Below, one piece after another: positions 14,301 to 24,303 of a stretch of DNA of 64,000 nucleotides. The translations under genes and the position numbers were made by a program. The notes beneath the pieces are model-generated. The model ran no database searches and was not told the origin of the DNA. It was given only the letters and a program-made list of their open reading frames with translations. Origin of the DNA: Dysidea avara (taxonomy: Eukaryota > Porifera > Demospongiae > Dictyoceratida > Dysideidae); the NCBI RefSeq assembly GCF_963678975.1, contig NC_089274.1, positions 5,196,001 to 5,260,000 on the forward strand. The letters run 5' to 3'. Numbering within the stretch: the first letter of the stretch is position 1; each line of letters opens with the position of its first letter.

Positions 14301-17300
14301 CGTGTTTCCTCCAGCTGCCATTCTTGTTATGGACGAATTTAACTGCAAAACCGACGAATTCAATTGCAAAACCGACGAATTCAATTGCAAACGGGACGAA
14401 TTCAATTGCAAAAGCGACGAACTCAATTGCAAACGGGACGAATTCAATTGCAAAACCGACGAATTCAATTGCAAACGGGACGAATTCAATTGCAAAAGCG
14501 ACGAACTCAATTGCAAACGGGATGAATTCAATTGCAAAGTCGCAGAATTCAATTGCAAAAACCTGTAATTATGGGGTCACCGTTATTTTTGTTAAACATG
14601 TCAGTATGTCAGTTATATACACTTGTTGCTAAAGGCTGTATCCTCACACTTAGTATTGCACAGGTGTTAACCCACAACACAGTGAATGCATGTGTACAAT
14701 TGACGCAAAAGCTAGGTTCCGTTTAACTCTTGGTCGAGGTATCCTACCAGCCTTGACATCATGGTAGGTTGACTGTGAAGTCTAAGCCACACACCTAATT
14801 TGATCAAAATCGTTCCAGCCATTTCCAAACTATGGGTAGCCAAAGTTTTATTATTTTGTCTTTGTTTTTTTTTTTCTTCTTAAGGAGTTAACATGCAGGA
14901 TTTTGCACACTTTGTAGGAATCACTATTAAATGCAATGCAAACATTTTTTTCCACAAATAAAGAGCATCAAACAGTATGGTAGTACTGTTTAAGTAGGGA
15001 TTGCCCTTAAAATGATGCATGCCAACTAAATTTCCGCTATTAAAAATCATCCTAGAGACATTTTACACAATGAAAATCACTTTACAGAATAATATTAGTC
15101 CATTTAACATCAAATACAACATTAAAGACAAGGAAACACTTACAGGCGGCCAGATATAGATTTTTTTTTAAATTGCCAAAACTCAAATTTTTTTTCTGCT
15201 GGCCTGTCTGCCTGCCTGACCACAGTCACAAGGCTGGAGATCAAACGAAGCAGTCAAGCATGTATGGCCACCATTTTATGCCACAATGACAAACTCACCA
15301 GTGGCATGCATCTTTTGGGGTTCCGAAAGTGTGTGCCAACTGTGCCTTGTCTTTCCTTTTATCTTCAATCAAACTGGTTGTCATCTTCATGCAATGAAAC
15401 CTGTATCAACACTTTCCTTGAGCAGCATATTTAGATGCCACAAAATTATTTAAAGCGCTTACGCTACTGTTAAGTACTGGATATACCCAGTAGATACCTG
15501 TAACTTCATGATAGGTTCGAGACCATGCCCATTAACCATCTTGGTTGATTAATAACAATCGAGTGTGCACCTCTTAACAATCTATTTACTCAAACACAAT
15601 GACCACACACCCTTATTAGTTGTATTTATAATAATAGCACAGTGAAAATAAGCATGCTCCATTGGCTGACTTTAGCTACTTTAGTACAGCAATTACCCTA
15701 ATAGAACAGTCACACGTGTATAGCTGTATGCTATAACAACAAACTAGTATATACTTTAAAAAATGAAGTAGGGTTCCAAGTGATGAAAAGTAGTGAAAAA
15801 AAGAGATGAAAGATGGTACGTATTACAGCAAAGCTCAGTGGGAAAATCCTTACTTTGGCAATACACATAATAATTGTGACCGTCTCAGCAAAAACCCGAC
15901 TTGTTCGCATAAGCATGTGTATTGAGAAAATCAAATTTTAAAAAATTTGGAATTACGCATGCTACAAAAAATAACACAAGTTTTTATCATGCCATTACTC
16001 AGAGAAGGAAGACTCAAATTGATTGAAACTATACACCATCTTATTCACCTGCTCATGGAGAGTTTGAAAAGTTTGTTTCATTTGTGTGTATCATATGCAT
16101 TGGTTTACGATGCAGTAAACCTAAGCAAGATTGTCGTCATTTCTTCAACTAAACCACCTTCATACCCATATGTGTAAGTGACTACAGGGCTAACACTATA
16201 CCTTGGGTGATTTGCTAATCCATAGTAAACATTTTAAGCCAAATTGCAACATTGTAGACTAATGAAAATGGAAGTTATGGCTGTGAATGTAAGCGCCTGT
16301 AGTTTATTTTCAGTATAGTCACTGTACAAATCGATTATCTTGCTCTTCCTATTGTCTATAGCACTATAATTCCAAAACTACTCACCATAGAAGGCTGAAA
16401 GTTTGGTGATCCATTCCTTGGACACTGCAGATAATGCTGAGAAAATATAAAAAAATTCAGAAAGTGTGTGAACAAGTCAGATTTTTGCTGAGACGGTCAC
16501 AATTGTTGTAACATATACCAATGTAAGGATTTTTTCACAGAACTAGCTGTAATACCATCTTTCATCTCATGTTTCACTACTTTTTATCACTTGGATTACT
16601 TCACTTTAAATTAATAGTTTTTAAATATACTCTATAAATGAAGTTATGTACCAAGTTTTGCTACAAATCCAATAAACGTTCACTGTGCTATATGGACATT
16701 TTATTTGGGTAAAATGATTGATCTGCTACAGGGCAACTCACTTCTTGATAAATGGCATGTACACATCATAGCAGTGATAGTTTCAAAGAAATCTTAGTAC
16801 CAGCTACAGAGTTACAAAGCGAAAACCAAAGAAATGAAACATCGTAGGGCCAAAATACTCTAATAGAACAGTCATCACAGGGACTTGGCATAGATTTCAT
16901 GTCTTTTTTATATACTCTAAAGCTGGCCATAGGCCTATATTTCTTCTTATCTACAGGCACAGCAATGATACAGAAGTTACAATTGTATTATTTGTAATAC
17001 TCTAATTGAGTGCACATTATTTGAGGACTTCTATCTGGTGAACAAACACATACTACATCAAAGGAAAGAATGGCTCCAGCCAGACATAACGCACACCCTG
17101 ACTATCAATTACTGGAAAACGTTATTGCCACTTCACTTCATCTTCAGCTTTGTTCCACCCATTATACAGCATTAAAAACAAAGAACAGTGCAATCAGTGC
17201 CTCTGCAATCAATCCAGTCACCATGGAAATTGTGATTGTACGCGTGCCCCAACTATCAATTACTGGGAAGTAAACAGCTATTCTGCTTTGTTTTAAGATA

Positions 17301-18335
17301 TGTTCTACCATTACAAACAAAGAATAGTTAGTACAAGAAGCGCCTCTGCAATCAATCCTCTCACTATGGAAATTACAGATGATTCTCATAACAGCCGGCT
17401 TGCACTGAAGCCACCATGTGTTAGCTTTCGTGAATCTACACCTTCGAGGTAGTGGAGAAAGAAAGGAGGATAAAGGTACGACTATGTTGCATGCACTGTA
17501 GCTGCTTTGGTTGGTGAAAAGGCATGACTTGAGCCAAAGCAATGTTGAATGGTGAAGAAATCAATCCTGTAGCGTTAAGCATAGTTGAATTATGCAAGGC
17601 ATCAGTTAGTCAGTTGGTAGAAAATTTAGTTAAATAAAAATTTCGTTAAAGGTTTGGGGGTCACTCTGAAGGCATTTTTGGGCTTGGTTATGCTTAACCA
17701 ATACCACCAAGCTGTTTTGAAGGAAAAGTGAGGTTGTTTTTTGAGTGATATTGAATTTCTTGATCCCTACTATACAGTACTACCATACTGCAGGATTCCA
17801 TGTGTTTTAAAGGCTGCATTTTTCATAACTTGACTGTATTTTTTGGCATGGATATCTTTAGCTAGTAACATTATTGTTATAGTCAATTAGGTACATAAAT
17901 GTTGCAGTGTTGATGATTCTATTTCTTATATACATCTAGCATCAAGGAATATTTAAGAAAAGATCTATTAGAAAAGTGTGCACTTTTGAACTTAATGCTC
18001 CAGAGATCAAGATTTTCCTAATACTGTGTTATCTTCTAGCAATTATGGTGATAGCATGGACCACATTTAGCTTAGTGATTAGCAACTCTGATGAATTGAT
18101 GTATCGCATTGATAGATATGTTGCTTGTATGGCTCATGGTGACAATAAAGAATGCAGTAGATACAAAAAAGAAATTGAGGACTTGTTTCATCCGTCACTG
18201 CACTTGATTTATACTGTGATGCTTGCATTCTTCAACTTTTCCAGTCTACCACTTGTGGTACAATTTAGAACAGTAAAACATTCTGTGACATCAGTTGCTA
18301 GGAGAATGAGCAGGAGATTGACTATTACTAGCTAG
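2734..18335 (+). CDS. Seven-transmembrane receptor with Cys-rich ectodomain (sponge-type), 6 exons seen, 5' end missing
   Basis: Predicted exons are 2734-3158, 9611-9768, 10082-10095, 11434-11460 (or to 11457), 13361-13654 and 17940-18335 (TAG stop). All joins keep phase, giving about 437 residues. The first exon encodes a Cys-rich, Asn-glycosylatable ectodomain ending in NNVCLPLCEKFSYFGET, then TM1 and a basic WKRKK turn. Exon 2 gives TM2 and an LCGKKF...SPFC loop. Two micro-exons supply QGVNLQ and VNFALSWF (TM3). Exon 5 gives LLYPVKSH, TM4 and TM5. Exon 6 gives TM6, a loop with Cys residues (VACMAHGDNKECSRY), TM7 and a basic tail RRMSRRLT. It is presumably a plasma-membrane receptor; ligand and G-protein coupling are unknown. 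The architecture recalls sponge-expanded frizzled-like or orphan 7TM families, from memory only. An upstream signal-peptide exon was not found. The introns are loaded with transposons. Confidence 0.72.
3660..5000. repeat. Degenerate ~180-190 bp tandem repeat, interrupted by other repeats
   Basis: Related blocks containing GGGAACAAGTTGAAAATTGG and a following ATTAACCATC-like segment recur near 3690, 3890, 4740 and 4930. The spacing between neighbouring copies is roughly 170-190 bp. The block between about 4000 and 4690 is foreign to the array. It holds a degenerate palindrome (4000-4260) related to the elements at 7161 and 10655. It also holds a repeat (4320-4690) that matches 12820-13200 in inverse orientation. 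This lies inside the first visible intron of the 7TM gene. Confidence 0.5.
5054..5539. repeat. Minisatellite, left part (CACCCTGTAGAGAGTTCAGC units)
   Basis: Imperfect tandem units of roughly 25-30 bp contain CACCCTGTAGAGAGTTCAGC, with spacer-length variation. The same array resumes at 6494 on the other side of the inserted hAT-like element and partly inverts there. The array therefore predates the insertion. Confidence 0.75.
5868..6324. mobile_element. Nested hAT-like element, exact 8-bp target duplication
   Basis: The ends are TAGGGACCCGCCGATTATGC and its exact inverse. The flanks are CTGAAGTT at 5860-5867 and 6325-6332, a perfect 8-bp duplication. The body consists of many GAGCATAATAGG-like units and the 6004-6088 motif pair. 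It is non-coding and inserted into the older element 5548-6485. Confidence 0.88.
6004..6088. repeat. Inverted pair of the dispersed CTCTAATAGA motif
   Basis: This is the clearest copy of a motif with consensus TACTCTAATAGARCAGTCA, often preceded by AAGATCGAKA. Here two forward copies face one inverted copy, making a near-palindrome bounded by AAGATCGATA and TATCGATCTT. Other copies, on either strand, lie near 12319, 12566, 15687, 16853, 20300-20345, 24449, 24627, 25770, 28488, 32247, 35013, 35645, 48644, 51192 and 56431. Several of them are doubled. Confidence 0.85.
6494..6990. repeat. Minisatellite, right part (both orientations)
   Basis: This continues the array at 5054-5539. Units such as CACCCAGTAGAGAGCTCAGC and their complements alternate (forward near 6500, inverted at 6545-6640, forward at 6660-6720, inverted at 6730-6830, forward again to 6985). 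Parts of it can fold into long hairpins. Confidence 0.7.
7161..7365. mobile_element. Palindromic element, AAAACAGCC / GGCTG type
   Basis: The two arms are imperfect reverse complements. They share blocks such as AATGATTGACATTAGCAT and GTGAAAAAAGTTGTGA-like sequence. Near-identical architecture appears at 10655-10870 and, decayed, at 4000-4260. It is non-coding. Confidence 0.6.
8219..8460. repeat. Strong GC hairpin followed by a palindromic element
   Basis: Positions 8219-8272 form a near-perfect hairpin (AGGTGTGCGCCCACAGC paired with GCTGTGGGCGCACACCT around a GGCCTTTGGCC loop). A weaker relative lies at 11172-11212. Immediately downstream, 8284-8460 is a separate palindrome. Its arms contain GAGGTTGTCTATACCTGCAG, and its outer ends contain CACTACTTTTTA, an end shared with the elements at 15760 and 56516. 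Confidence 0.65.
10655..10870. mobile_element. Palindromic element with GATCTAATCCAAAACAGCC-type ends
   Basis: The left end TCTAATCCAAAACAGCCAAG is mirrored by CTTGGCTGTTTTGGATTAGA on the right. Arms of about 80 bp share TTCCAAAAATAGGCTAGTAT and its complement. This is the best preserved member of the family also seen at 7161 and 4000. It is non-coding. Confidence 0.75.
11237..11331. repeat. Microsatellite (GT)n / (GCGT)n
   Basis: About 20 bases of GT repeats are followed by roughly fifteen TGCG/CGTG tetranucleotide units and then GT again. The open frame through it is an artefact of the repeat. It lies in the intron upstream of the small TM3 exon of the 7TM gene. Confidence 0.9.
12454..12600 (+). 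mobile_element. tRNA-derived SINE head
   Basis: Positions about 12456-12525 contain an A-box-like TGGCAGAGTGGTAAAGG and, about 40 bases on, a B-box-like GGTTCAAACCC. That spacing fits an RNA polymerase III internal promoter. There is no matching acceptor stem or CCA-type end, so this is a SINE head rather than a working tRNA gene. A T-rich stretch and an inverted copy of the CTCTAATAGA motif (12566) follow. Confidence 0.6.
12820..13200. repeat. Dispersed repeat shared with 4320-4690
   Basis: This matches 4320-4690 in inverse orientation. Shared landmarks are the CACATATCTCAGTAATGGC-like block, GAGGTGCCC...TTTCCACA, ACACTTGTCTGTTGCAC and ACTATCACGTGTCTTCGT. There is no long coding frame. It lies in the intron just before the fifth exon of the 7TM gene. 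Confidence 0.6.
13777..14570. mobile_element. Fold-back element with minisatellite arms
   Basis: The left arm (about 13780-14010) is a tandem array of 21-bp units containing TTGCAATTGAATTCGTC. The right arm (about 14330-14565) is the same array inverted. The outer ends mirror each other (ACAGGTTTTTGCAATTG against CAATTGCAAAAACCTGT). About 315 bp of unrelated sequence separates the arms. Every unit carries an EcoRI-type GAATTC. Because 21 is a multiple of three, all frames give false repeat peptides (NSIAKPT, GRIQLQT). Target duplication was not resolved. Confidence 0.75.
14985..16620. mobile_element. Composite repeat: non-palindromic block plus inverted-arm element
   Basis: The block 14985-15740 resembles 55745-56480 in the same orientation; shared landmarks are TAGTCCAT...AACA, CTGCCTGACCACAGTC and TAGCTGTATGCTATAACA. 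It is followed by an element with arms at about 15762-15920 and 16480-16620. These arms share TTTTTGCTGAGACGGTCACA and CACTACTTTTTATCACTTGG-like ends. The interior (15940-16420) is shared with 50260-50620. No intact protein is visible. The whole block sits in the last intron of the 7TM gene. Confidence 0.6.
17040..17800. repeat. Dispersed repeat with internal duplication
   Basis: CAATCAATCC...ATGGAAATT occurs twice (about 17200 and 17350) and recurs near 54150 with flanking similarity. The right part (17640-17800), with CAAGCTGTTTTGAAGGAAAA and the TACTATACAGTACTACC terminus, resembles 55360-55450, 7370-7440 and 62640-62800. Nothing here looks coding. Confidence 0.55.
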
Positions 18336-18650
18336 TTACAGATTTATATATAGTGTTATTGTACCATTTGTTTTTTTATTTGTACATTTTGTGTGAATCA
18401 ATTGACAAATTAATAGTTTTTGAGGCTAGTAAATTTTTCCATAAGTTTATTCATGTGCCACATTTTTCTCTGCATATGCACTTAAAATGGTAGCAGTTTA
18501 TGGCTGATGTCACGGTTGCTGGCCATGTAAAGTGCCCCACTTGGAAAGTACGTAAGGTTTGGCTACCATTTTTGCTCTGAAAAATCAACAACTACTTCCA
18601 TGTGCCAATTGATGTAAATTGACTTCTAGGAGATTATTAGAAACCTTTTG
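18336..18650. other. 3' flank of the 7TM gene
   Basis: This holds the presumed 3' untranslated region of the 7TM receptor: AT-rich, with no clear canonical AATAAA near the stop. I see no further gene or named repeat before the tandem arrays begin. Confidence 0.4.
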
Positions 18651-18699
18651 TGGGTGTGTACGTCTTTGATAGTCTCGTGTGGCCAGACCAATTTTTCTC

Positions 18700-19090
18700 A
18701 AAAAAATTTTTTTTCTCAGCACAGTACTTATCTATGGTGTGCCATTTGTTTCAAAATTGTGCCTATTTTGATGGGTCGGTTTTCTGCAAAAACCAACACA
18801 TTTGCTTGGTGTGCTGTTTGTTTCAAAATCATGATGTCTATTTTGATGGGTCGATTTTTTGCAAAAATCAACACATTCGCTTGGTGTGCAGTGCCGTTTG
18901 CTTCAAAATTATGCCTCTTTTGATGGGTTGATTGCAAAAATCGACTCGGTTTTTTATAACACGCATAAAAATCGACTCGGTTTTTGTAAATAACTTGCAA
19001 AAATCGACTCGGTTTTTGTAAATAACTTGCAAAAATCGACTCGGTTTTTTGTGACACGCAAAAAATGATTCGGTATTATAAAACTACGCA
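18700..19090. repeat. Two adjoining tandem arrays
   Basis: About 18735-18930 holds three copies of a roughly 75-bp unit containing GGTGTGC...TTTGTTTCAAAAT and TTTTGATGGGT. About 18930-19080 holds five copies of a roughly 30-bp unit containing TGCAAAAATCGACTCGGTTT. The second unit reuses part of the first (TTTGCAAAAA). The frames read here are repeat artefacts. Confidence 0.75.
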
Positions 19091-19196
19091 AGAAATCGAC
19101 TTGGTATTTGTAGCTGACACGAAAAAATTCTCCTCGTCACGGTACTCTGGTTTCAGTTGATAAAACGTTAAAGGTCAGCGGTCAAGGAGAACCAAA

Positions 19197-20184
19197 GATG
19201 GCAAGTGAAGAAGACGAGGTAGTACTAAGTTAGAACCGAAAAAAGATTTAACATTGTGAGGTACGATTTATAGCTTGCTACAGTACGGATGCTGTAATAC
19301 ACTTCTGCGAAGCAGAATCCAAAACTTCCCTTAGAGCTGCTTTTGACACTAAGGCCACTCCAAGTCATACCTTAGTTTCTGGTCACTCCCAAGCCTACAA
19401 ATGGATGCGGACGGGCGGATGATCAGGACTATAGACTCTACTGTGACAATATACTGTATGGTATTATTGTTTGCTCAATTTAGCAAATTCATGTTGATTT
19501 TGTTTTTAGTCAAACTTAACATAAGTAGTTGTGCTTCGGCAAAAAATGCACTAGGAAAGTTGTTGATGGATCATGGCTAGCTATACACTGATGTATAGCA
19601 TTTAAGTATATTTATTTATTTATTTAGAATATACTATAGGAAATGTTTTGCTCATGTAGCTACTTATGCTTTCCAAGTGAAATAAATGTCTCATTAGCTA
19701 TGTCAGGAAAGTATTACTATGACTTATAGCTAAGTTGTTCAAATGATCATGATACACAATGAAATTTAACTTCTATTTTCACATCAGAAATTCTTCATTC
19801 AAATGTGAAGTCTTAGCCCACTAGCTATGTGTTTCCAGCCTTCTATTCAGTAACCTTGAGAAAAGTAACTGTCAAAGTTTTGAGTCATTGAGTGCTCCAG
19901 ACTAGTGTTTTTTAGTGATCATCTGGAATGTTTAAACTATAAGGGTTTCTACTTGCCAATCTAATTTTAGTTATGGAAAAGTTTAAGTTTAAGCTCACCG
20001 AATGTTGCCGGCTTTCCATACCCCTGTAGTGTTCAGTGATAAGGAATTTGAAGTTACTAGACTAATCATTAGAGGACTACATTTGAATTATAAAGTTAAA
20101 GGTATGGCCCATCTGCATGGACTAGTAGTTAATGCTACTGAAATTACTTTGGTTACAGAAGCATTAGTAACAGTTATAATCTGA
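19197..20184 (+). CDS. Weak small-gene candidate (possible first and last exons)
   Basis: An ATG in good context (AAAGATGGC) at 19197 opens MASEEDE, followed by a possible GTAGTA donor. About 0.8 kb downstream, an open segment 20002-20184 ends in TGA. It has coding-like composition (PVVFSDKEFEVTRL, then HLHGLVVNATEITLV). An in-frame stop upstream means it must start at its own ATG or after a weak acceptor near 19993. No linking exon was found and the product is not recognised. It may be two unrelated pieces. Confidence 0.25.
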
Positions 20185-20559
20185 ACAGCTATATAATCTA
20201 TAATCAAGGACAAAACTAGCTATAGATAGAAACATTTTATTAGTATGGCATATATACCTAATATATACCTAATATTAGAGTTAAGAGTAGTGTGACTGCT
20301 CTATTGGAATCCCTGAATGCTCTATTAGAGTATATCGATCTTTTGCATTAAAAAATAAGTGTCTTGCTGGGTCACGTGCACTTAAGCACCTGTAATATTA
20401 ATAATAGTCCTCATAAACTAGGGTTTCAGGTTTGCCATGCGGGCGCGTGACCAGAAACTAAGGTTTGACTTGGTGTGCATGGCCTAATATATCCTGGTGA
20501 ACATATTTAGTCGCTAGAATGCCGACCTCTGAGTCTGAGCTTTGGCCGGGCTAAATTTG

Positions 20560-20805
20560 CTTGAATCTCGGGTGAACCTCACTGCCTGAATCTAGGGTGA
20601 ATCTCGCTGAATATAAACTGAATCTCGGGTGAATCCACTGAATCTCGAGTGAATCCCACTGAATCTCGAGTGAATCCCACTGAATCTTGGTTGAATTCCA
20701 CCGAATCTCAGCGAATCTGCATGAATCCCGGGGAATCTTAGTGAATCTCGACTGAATCCCTCGGAATCCCTGAATCTCCGGTGAATCCGTAAAGATTCTG
20801 AATCT
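20560..20805. repeat. Minisatellite of TGAATCTCGGGTGAATCC units
   Basis: Roughly twelve imperfect units of about 18-22 bp are built from GAATCTCG and GTGAATCC. The reverse-strand reading RFSGIHS is an artefact. The array abuts the 3' tail of the non-LTR retrotransposon fragment that follows. Confidence 0.85.
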
Positions 20806-20845
20806 CGTACGCGATTTCGCTGCGTTGCGGACCCCTCGAGCGTCA

Positions 20846-21540
20846 TTTATTTTATTTATTTATTTAATGCTTTATGGTGAAAAGTGACACCAAAGGTCTG
20901 ATGGTAACTTGCACCATCAGCCTGCCTAAATACAAAATTATCTACAATTATACAATGTTATGTTGATTAATTATAAATGTTTGAAGTTTGTGACTGGAGG
21001 TCTGGATTGATGACAGGTTCTGCAAGGACAAAGGAAGTGAAAGGTACAGTTGTTGCTCTCGTCAAAATTCGTTAGAAAGTGGTTCCATAAGAATGATTTA
21101 AGCTTAGATTTGAGAGTAGAATATGATGTGTTTATATCCATTATCGGCATGGCATTCCACAAAGATGGTAACCGATGGAAATAAGAATGTCGAGCTGTGT
21201 TGTTAAGGTGTTGGGGTATCAAGAGTTTATTGCTTGCTCCAGCCCTAGTAGTAGAAGAGTTGAAACTGATAAAGTTGTTGATGTTGAACTGGTAGGTTGG
21301 TGACTTTAGTGACTTGATAGCAAACAGTATGTCCTGCAGTTCAAATATGTATATGAGGGGAAGGAGCTTCAGGTTAATTAGATGATCTTTGTAGCAGCTG
21401 GTGTAGTCATTAAGGATGTGTTTAGTGGCTCGGCGTTGGATTCTCTCAAGGTTAACAATGTCTTTCATCAAATGTGGTCGCCAGATCTGAGTACAGTAAA
21501 GTAATTGCGATCTTACCAAGGATACGTACAATGTCATACT
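20846..21540 (-). mobile_element. 5'-truncated non-LTR retrotransposon (reverse transcriptase C-terminus)
   Basis: The minus strand encodes 188 residues (21537 to 20971) that look like the C-terminal end of a LINE reverse transcriptase. They include YVSLVRSQLLYCTQIWRPHL, then LERIQRRATKHIL, then the distal LPLIYIFELQDILF and RLPSLWNAMP blocks. The element ends at its 3' side in a TAAATAAATAAATAAAA-type tail near 20846. The catalytic part of the polymerase and any endonuclease are missing, so it is a dead-on-arrival copy. GTCAT occurs at both edges and could be a short target duplication, which is not certain. The clade (CR1, L2 or similar) cannot be fixed here. Confidence 0.8.
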
Positions 21541-21639
21541 GAATTAGAGGATACAATCACCATTGCAAGATCATTACCACAATCGATTCAAAACAATGAT
21601 GGTTAGGTTATAAATACAAATCAATTAATCGCAGTTATA

Positions 21640-21900
21640 TAGTGGCAGCATAGATATTCTCTCTAATATCTATGGTGGCAGTGATCGGTCTTAGGAGATC
21701 TCATCAGTGAGGCGGACTTCCTAGGGTCATCTACGAATCTCTGCTACCTGCACATCATAACGTGGACTGATGACGAGCAAGTTGCACGGTTGCGTGGAAA
21801 GATCCTAGAAAGGCCCCTGGTGATGCTTCGGAGCATCACCTCGGACCTTTTGCACCCCGGTAATAGCTACACGGTGACTTCTCTTTTATAAATGATTTGT
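21640..21900. other. GC-rich structured segment with a 9-bp stem hairpin
   Basis: This is unusually GC-rich against its surroundings. Positions about 21812-21833 read GGTGATGCTTCGGAGCATCA plus CC, a perfect 9-bp stem closed by a TCGG loop. An AGATATTC...AATATCT palindrome precedes it at 21650-21675. It lies about 100 bp beyond the retrotransposon fragment and could be the remains of a structured RNA or of another element. No family is recognised. Confidence 0.35.
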
Positions 21901-22821
21901 CTCATACTGAACTGTGACTTTAATTGTTGAGCTAGCTACCCACCCAGCAATTGTTATGATTTAGGGATGTGTGATTACTTAAAGCTGTTGCAGCAGGTTT
22001 CTCTCAGCCATTTCACCATGGCAGCAGTGCGGTCAGCAATGGAATAAAAAGCTTGAAGAGCAAAACACCAAAAGTTCCGGTAACAAGTGGGATAAAGCCA
22101 CAGTCCCAGAGTCATCCTGTGCTGGACTGCTGCTACAGCTGAGGAGTTGGCAAAGGATGATTGTTTACAAATATTTTTATTGACAAGGTCTAAAAAGTAG
22201 GGCTCCAAAGGACTTTTTACATGCCTCCGTCTACACGTGCTACAAACCTCATAAGAAATATGGTGTTTTTATTGAAAAATGAACGATTATCTCAATCACA
22301 GATTTTCCTTAACCACCTCCCAGTTTAAAGAGCAGACCAAGAGGTAGCAACTGGACAGTTCACTAAGCCTAGTTGATTGGAAAAAAGAGTGCACTGGAAT
22401 ATCAGAATGTTTAGTTATAGGATTAAGTTGGACAATCTATAAGGTTATGAATCTTATGATTGTACTGTTATGTGCTGATCTGGTATACAGGCTGTGCCTT
22501 TAGCCATAGATTATTATAATCTATACTTTAGCTACCAGTACTTAGTCATAATCACAACCTTTTTGTGATGCTAGGGCATACATCTACCCTAATGTGAGAA
22601 GCACACTAACACTTTATTTTATTATGTACTAGCATTAGTACCTGCCCTACATGCAGGACCATGTCCACACTAACTAAAAGTCATAAACAGCACCATGTAT
22701 TCACACGGCATACATGGTGATATCACTTTCAAGCCTGAAAGCAATATCATACTGAAATGTTGTGACCATGATAAAAGTCATGAAATCAGACATTCTCAAT
22801 CCACTAACCTGTATGTATATG

Positions 22822-22918
22822 TTAAAGCATAGCCGCGAGTGCTATATGAAAAATAAAGTACGAGGCGCGCGGCCGAGTACTTTATTTTTCATATAGCACG
22901 AGCAGGGCTATGCTTTAA
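22822..22918. repeat. Long hairpin, AAGCATAGC...GCTATGCTT
   Basis: The arms TTAAAGCATAGCC and GGCTATGCTTTAA enclose a second perfect pair, GTGCTATATGAAAAATAAAG and CTTTATTTTTCATATAGCAC, around a GC-rich GGCGCGCGGCC centre. A similar design, an AATAAAG-containing hairpin, recurs at 23797-23945. Confidence 0.8.
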
Positions 22919-23167
22919 ATGATTTATGGAACTTTCTAGTCGTGTAGCTTCACCATGTACTAGGACTCGTATTTAACAAGCGTTGCACGAACTATTAGCA
23001 GCCTGAACGAACACAAACTAGTTTAACAAAGTAACTCACGTGTATTTCACCATAGTTTGGCATAGTAGACGTTCATCGCGTCTTTTGGCTGGTTTTGCTC
23101 GCAACCCACAATCGATTCTATTGTGAGTCACATGGTGAAGTATTTCCGTGATATCTCCAGGAGTTGT

Positions 23168-23558
23168 TAGTGATGGGCGATACCAGGATTTTCAGAACGA
23201 TATGATATCGATACGATATTGACTAAAATTGACCGATATTGATACTTTTCGATACGATATTGTAACATTAATTTGCACGTGTAAATTGCTAGTTTTCACA
23301 TATTTTGATATTAGGTAGCTATACACAATGGGGATTTCCTGTCCACATACACAAGAGTAACAGTAATTGGAAAATTGCTGAAGGTAATGGAAAGCTACAA
23401 TTAACTATTAAATAAGCTAAAATAGACATTTTAAAATTAAATCAGATCACGTGATGTATCGTATCGAAATATCGAGTTTTGAATAATATATCGATACTTT
23501 TCGATATCAGCAAAAAATCAAACGATACGATATAATATCGATATATCGCCCAACACTA
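23168..23558. mobile_element. hAT-like element, exact 8-bp target duplication
   Basis: The ends are TAGTGATGGGCGATACC and GGCGATATATCG-type sequence closing in CGCCCAACACTA. The flanks are GGAGTTGT at 23160-23167 and 23559-23566. The body is rich in ATCGATA/TATCGAT steps. It is non-coding, 391 bp long, and related in its ends to 29239-29632. Confidence 0.88.
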
Positions 23559-23796
23559 GGAGTTGTCCGTTTACATTAACAAACGTAACAGCAACGTTAC
23601 CTTCTCCCACCCATCATCGAAGCATTTAGGTATGTCTATAAAAGTAATCCAGTGGTAGAACTCGTATTGGCTGGGGTGATTGATCACTCAGCGGCGAGGC
23701 TATCAACCTTCACCGGCTTGGGTGATTAGTCGTACTGGCGCGAGCCCCGTAGGCTATTATCCTACACCAAGGCACGTGGGCAACTGTGCTTTATTG

Positions 23797-23945
23797 CCCA
23801 CAAATAGTGCTTTATTGCACCGCAAAGAGTGCTTTATTGTGAATAAAGCACTCTTTGCGGTGCAATAAAGCACTCTTTGTGGTCGATGAAACAGTTGGCC
23901 GGCTGAGAGTGTACTTTATGAAATTTAAAGTACACTTTCCCTTTG
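23797..23945. repeat. Cluster of AATAAAGCACT hairpins
   Basis: GAGTGCTTTATTGTGAATAA and more form a perfect palindrome (about 23826-23875). Units of GTGCTTTATTG and its complement flank it. A second hairpin, GAGTGTACTTTATGAAATTT and its complement, lies at 23905-23940. Strand-symmetric AATAAA-type signals occur on both strands. Confidence 0.7.
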
Positions 23946-24303
23946 ATCTCGCCCACGCAAAGTTCTATAAAGTCTTATAATGAGTTTGTTGATGTATGGA
24001 CACTATACATTACATGGTTCCACAAAACTTTTTCAAAGAGTACTGTACATACTGACAGATTAAATTTATATTACCTGTGTACACATAATTATATTAAATG
24101 CATCAGTAATGTTCATTGGTATGACTGTACACAGTGTCATCAACTGTAGAGAGCATAGGAACACACAATATTAGTGTGTGTCCGGATAGTGAGAATGCAA
24201 AACTGAAAGCTGAAAGCAACCGACCAGTCTTAAGCCATATTCCAATAGAACACAAAATTATTTACTTTCCAGACAAGACAACATACACTGATGTGATATA
24301 GCT

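Noticed and set aside
13726-14632. Repetitive peptides (NSIAKPT, GRIQLQT, DEFNCK)
   Set aside because: They come from a 21-bp tandem repeat that keeps all frames open; not a protein gene.
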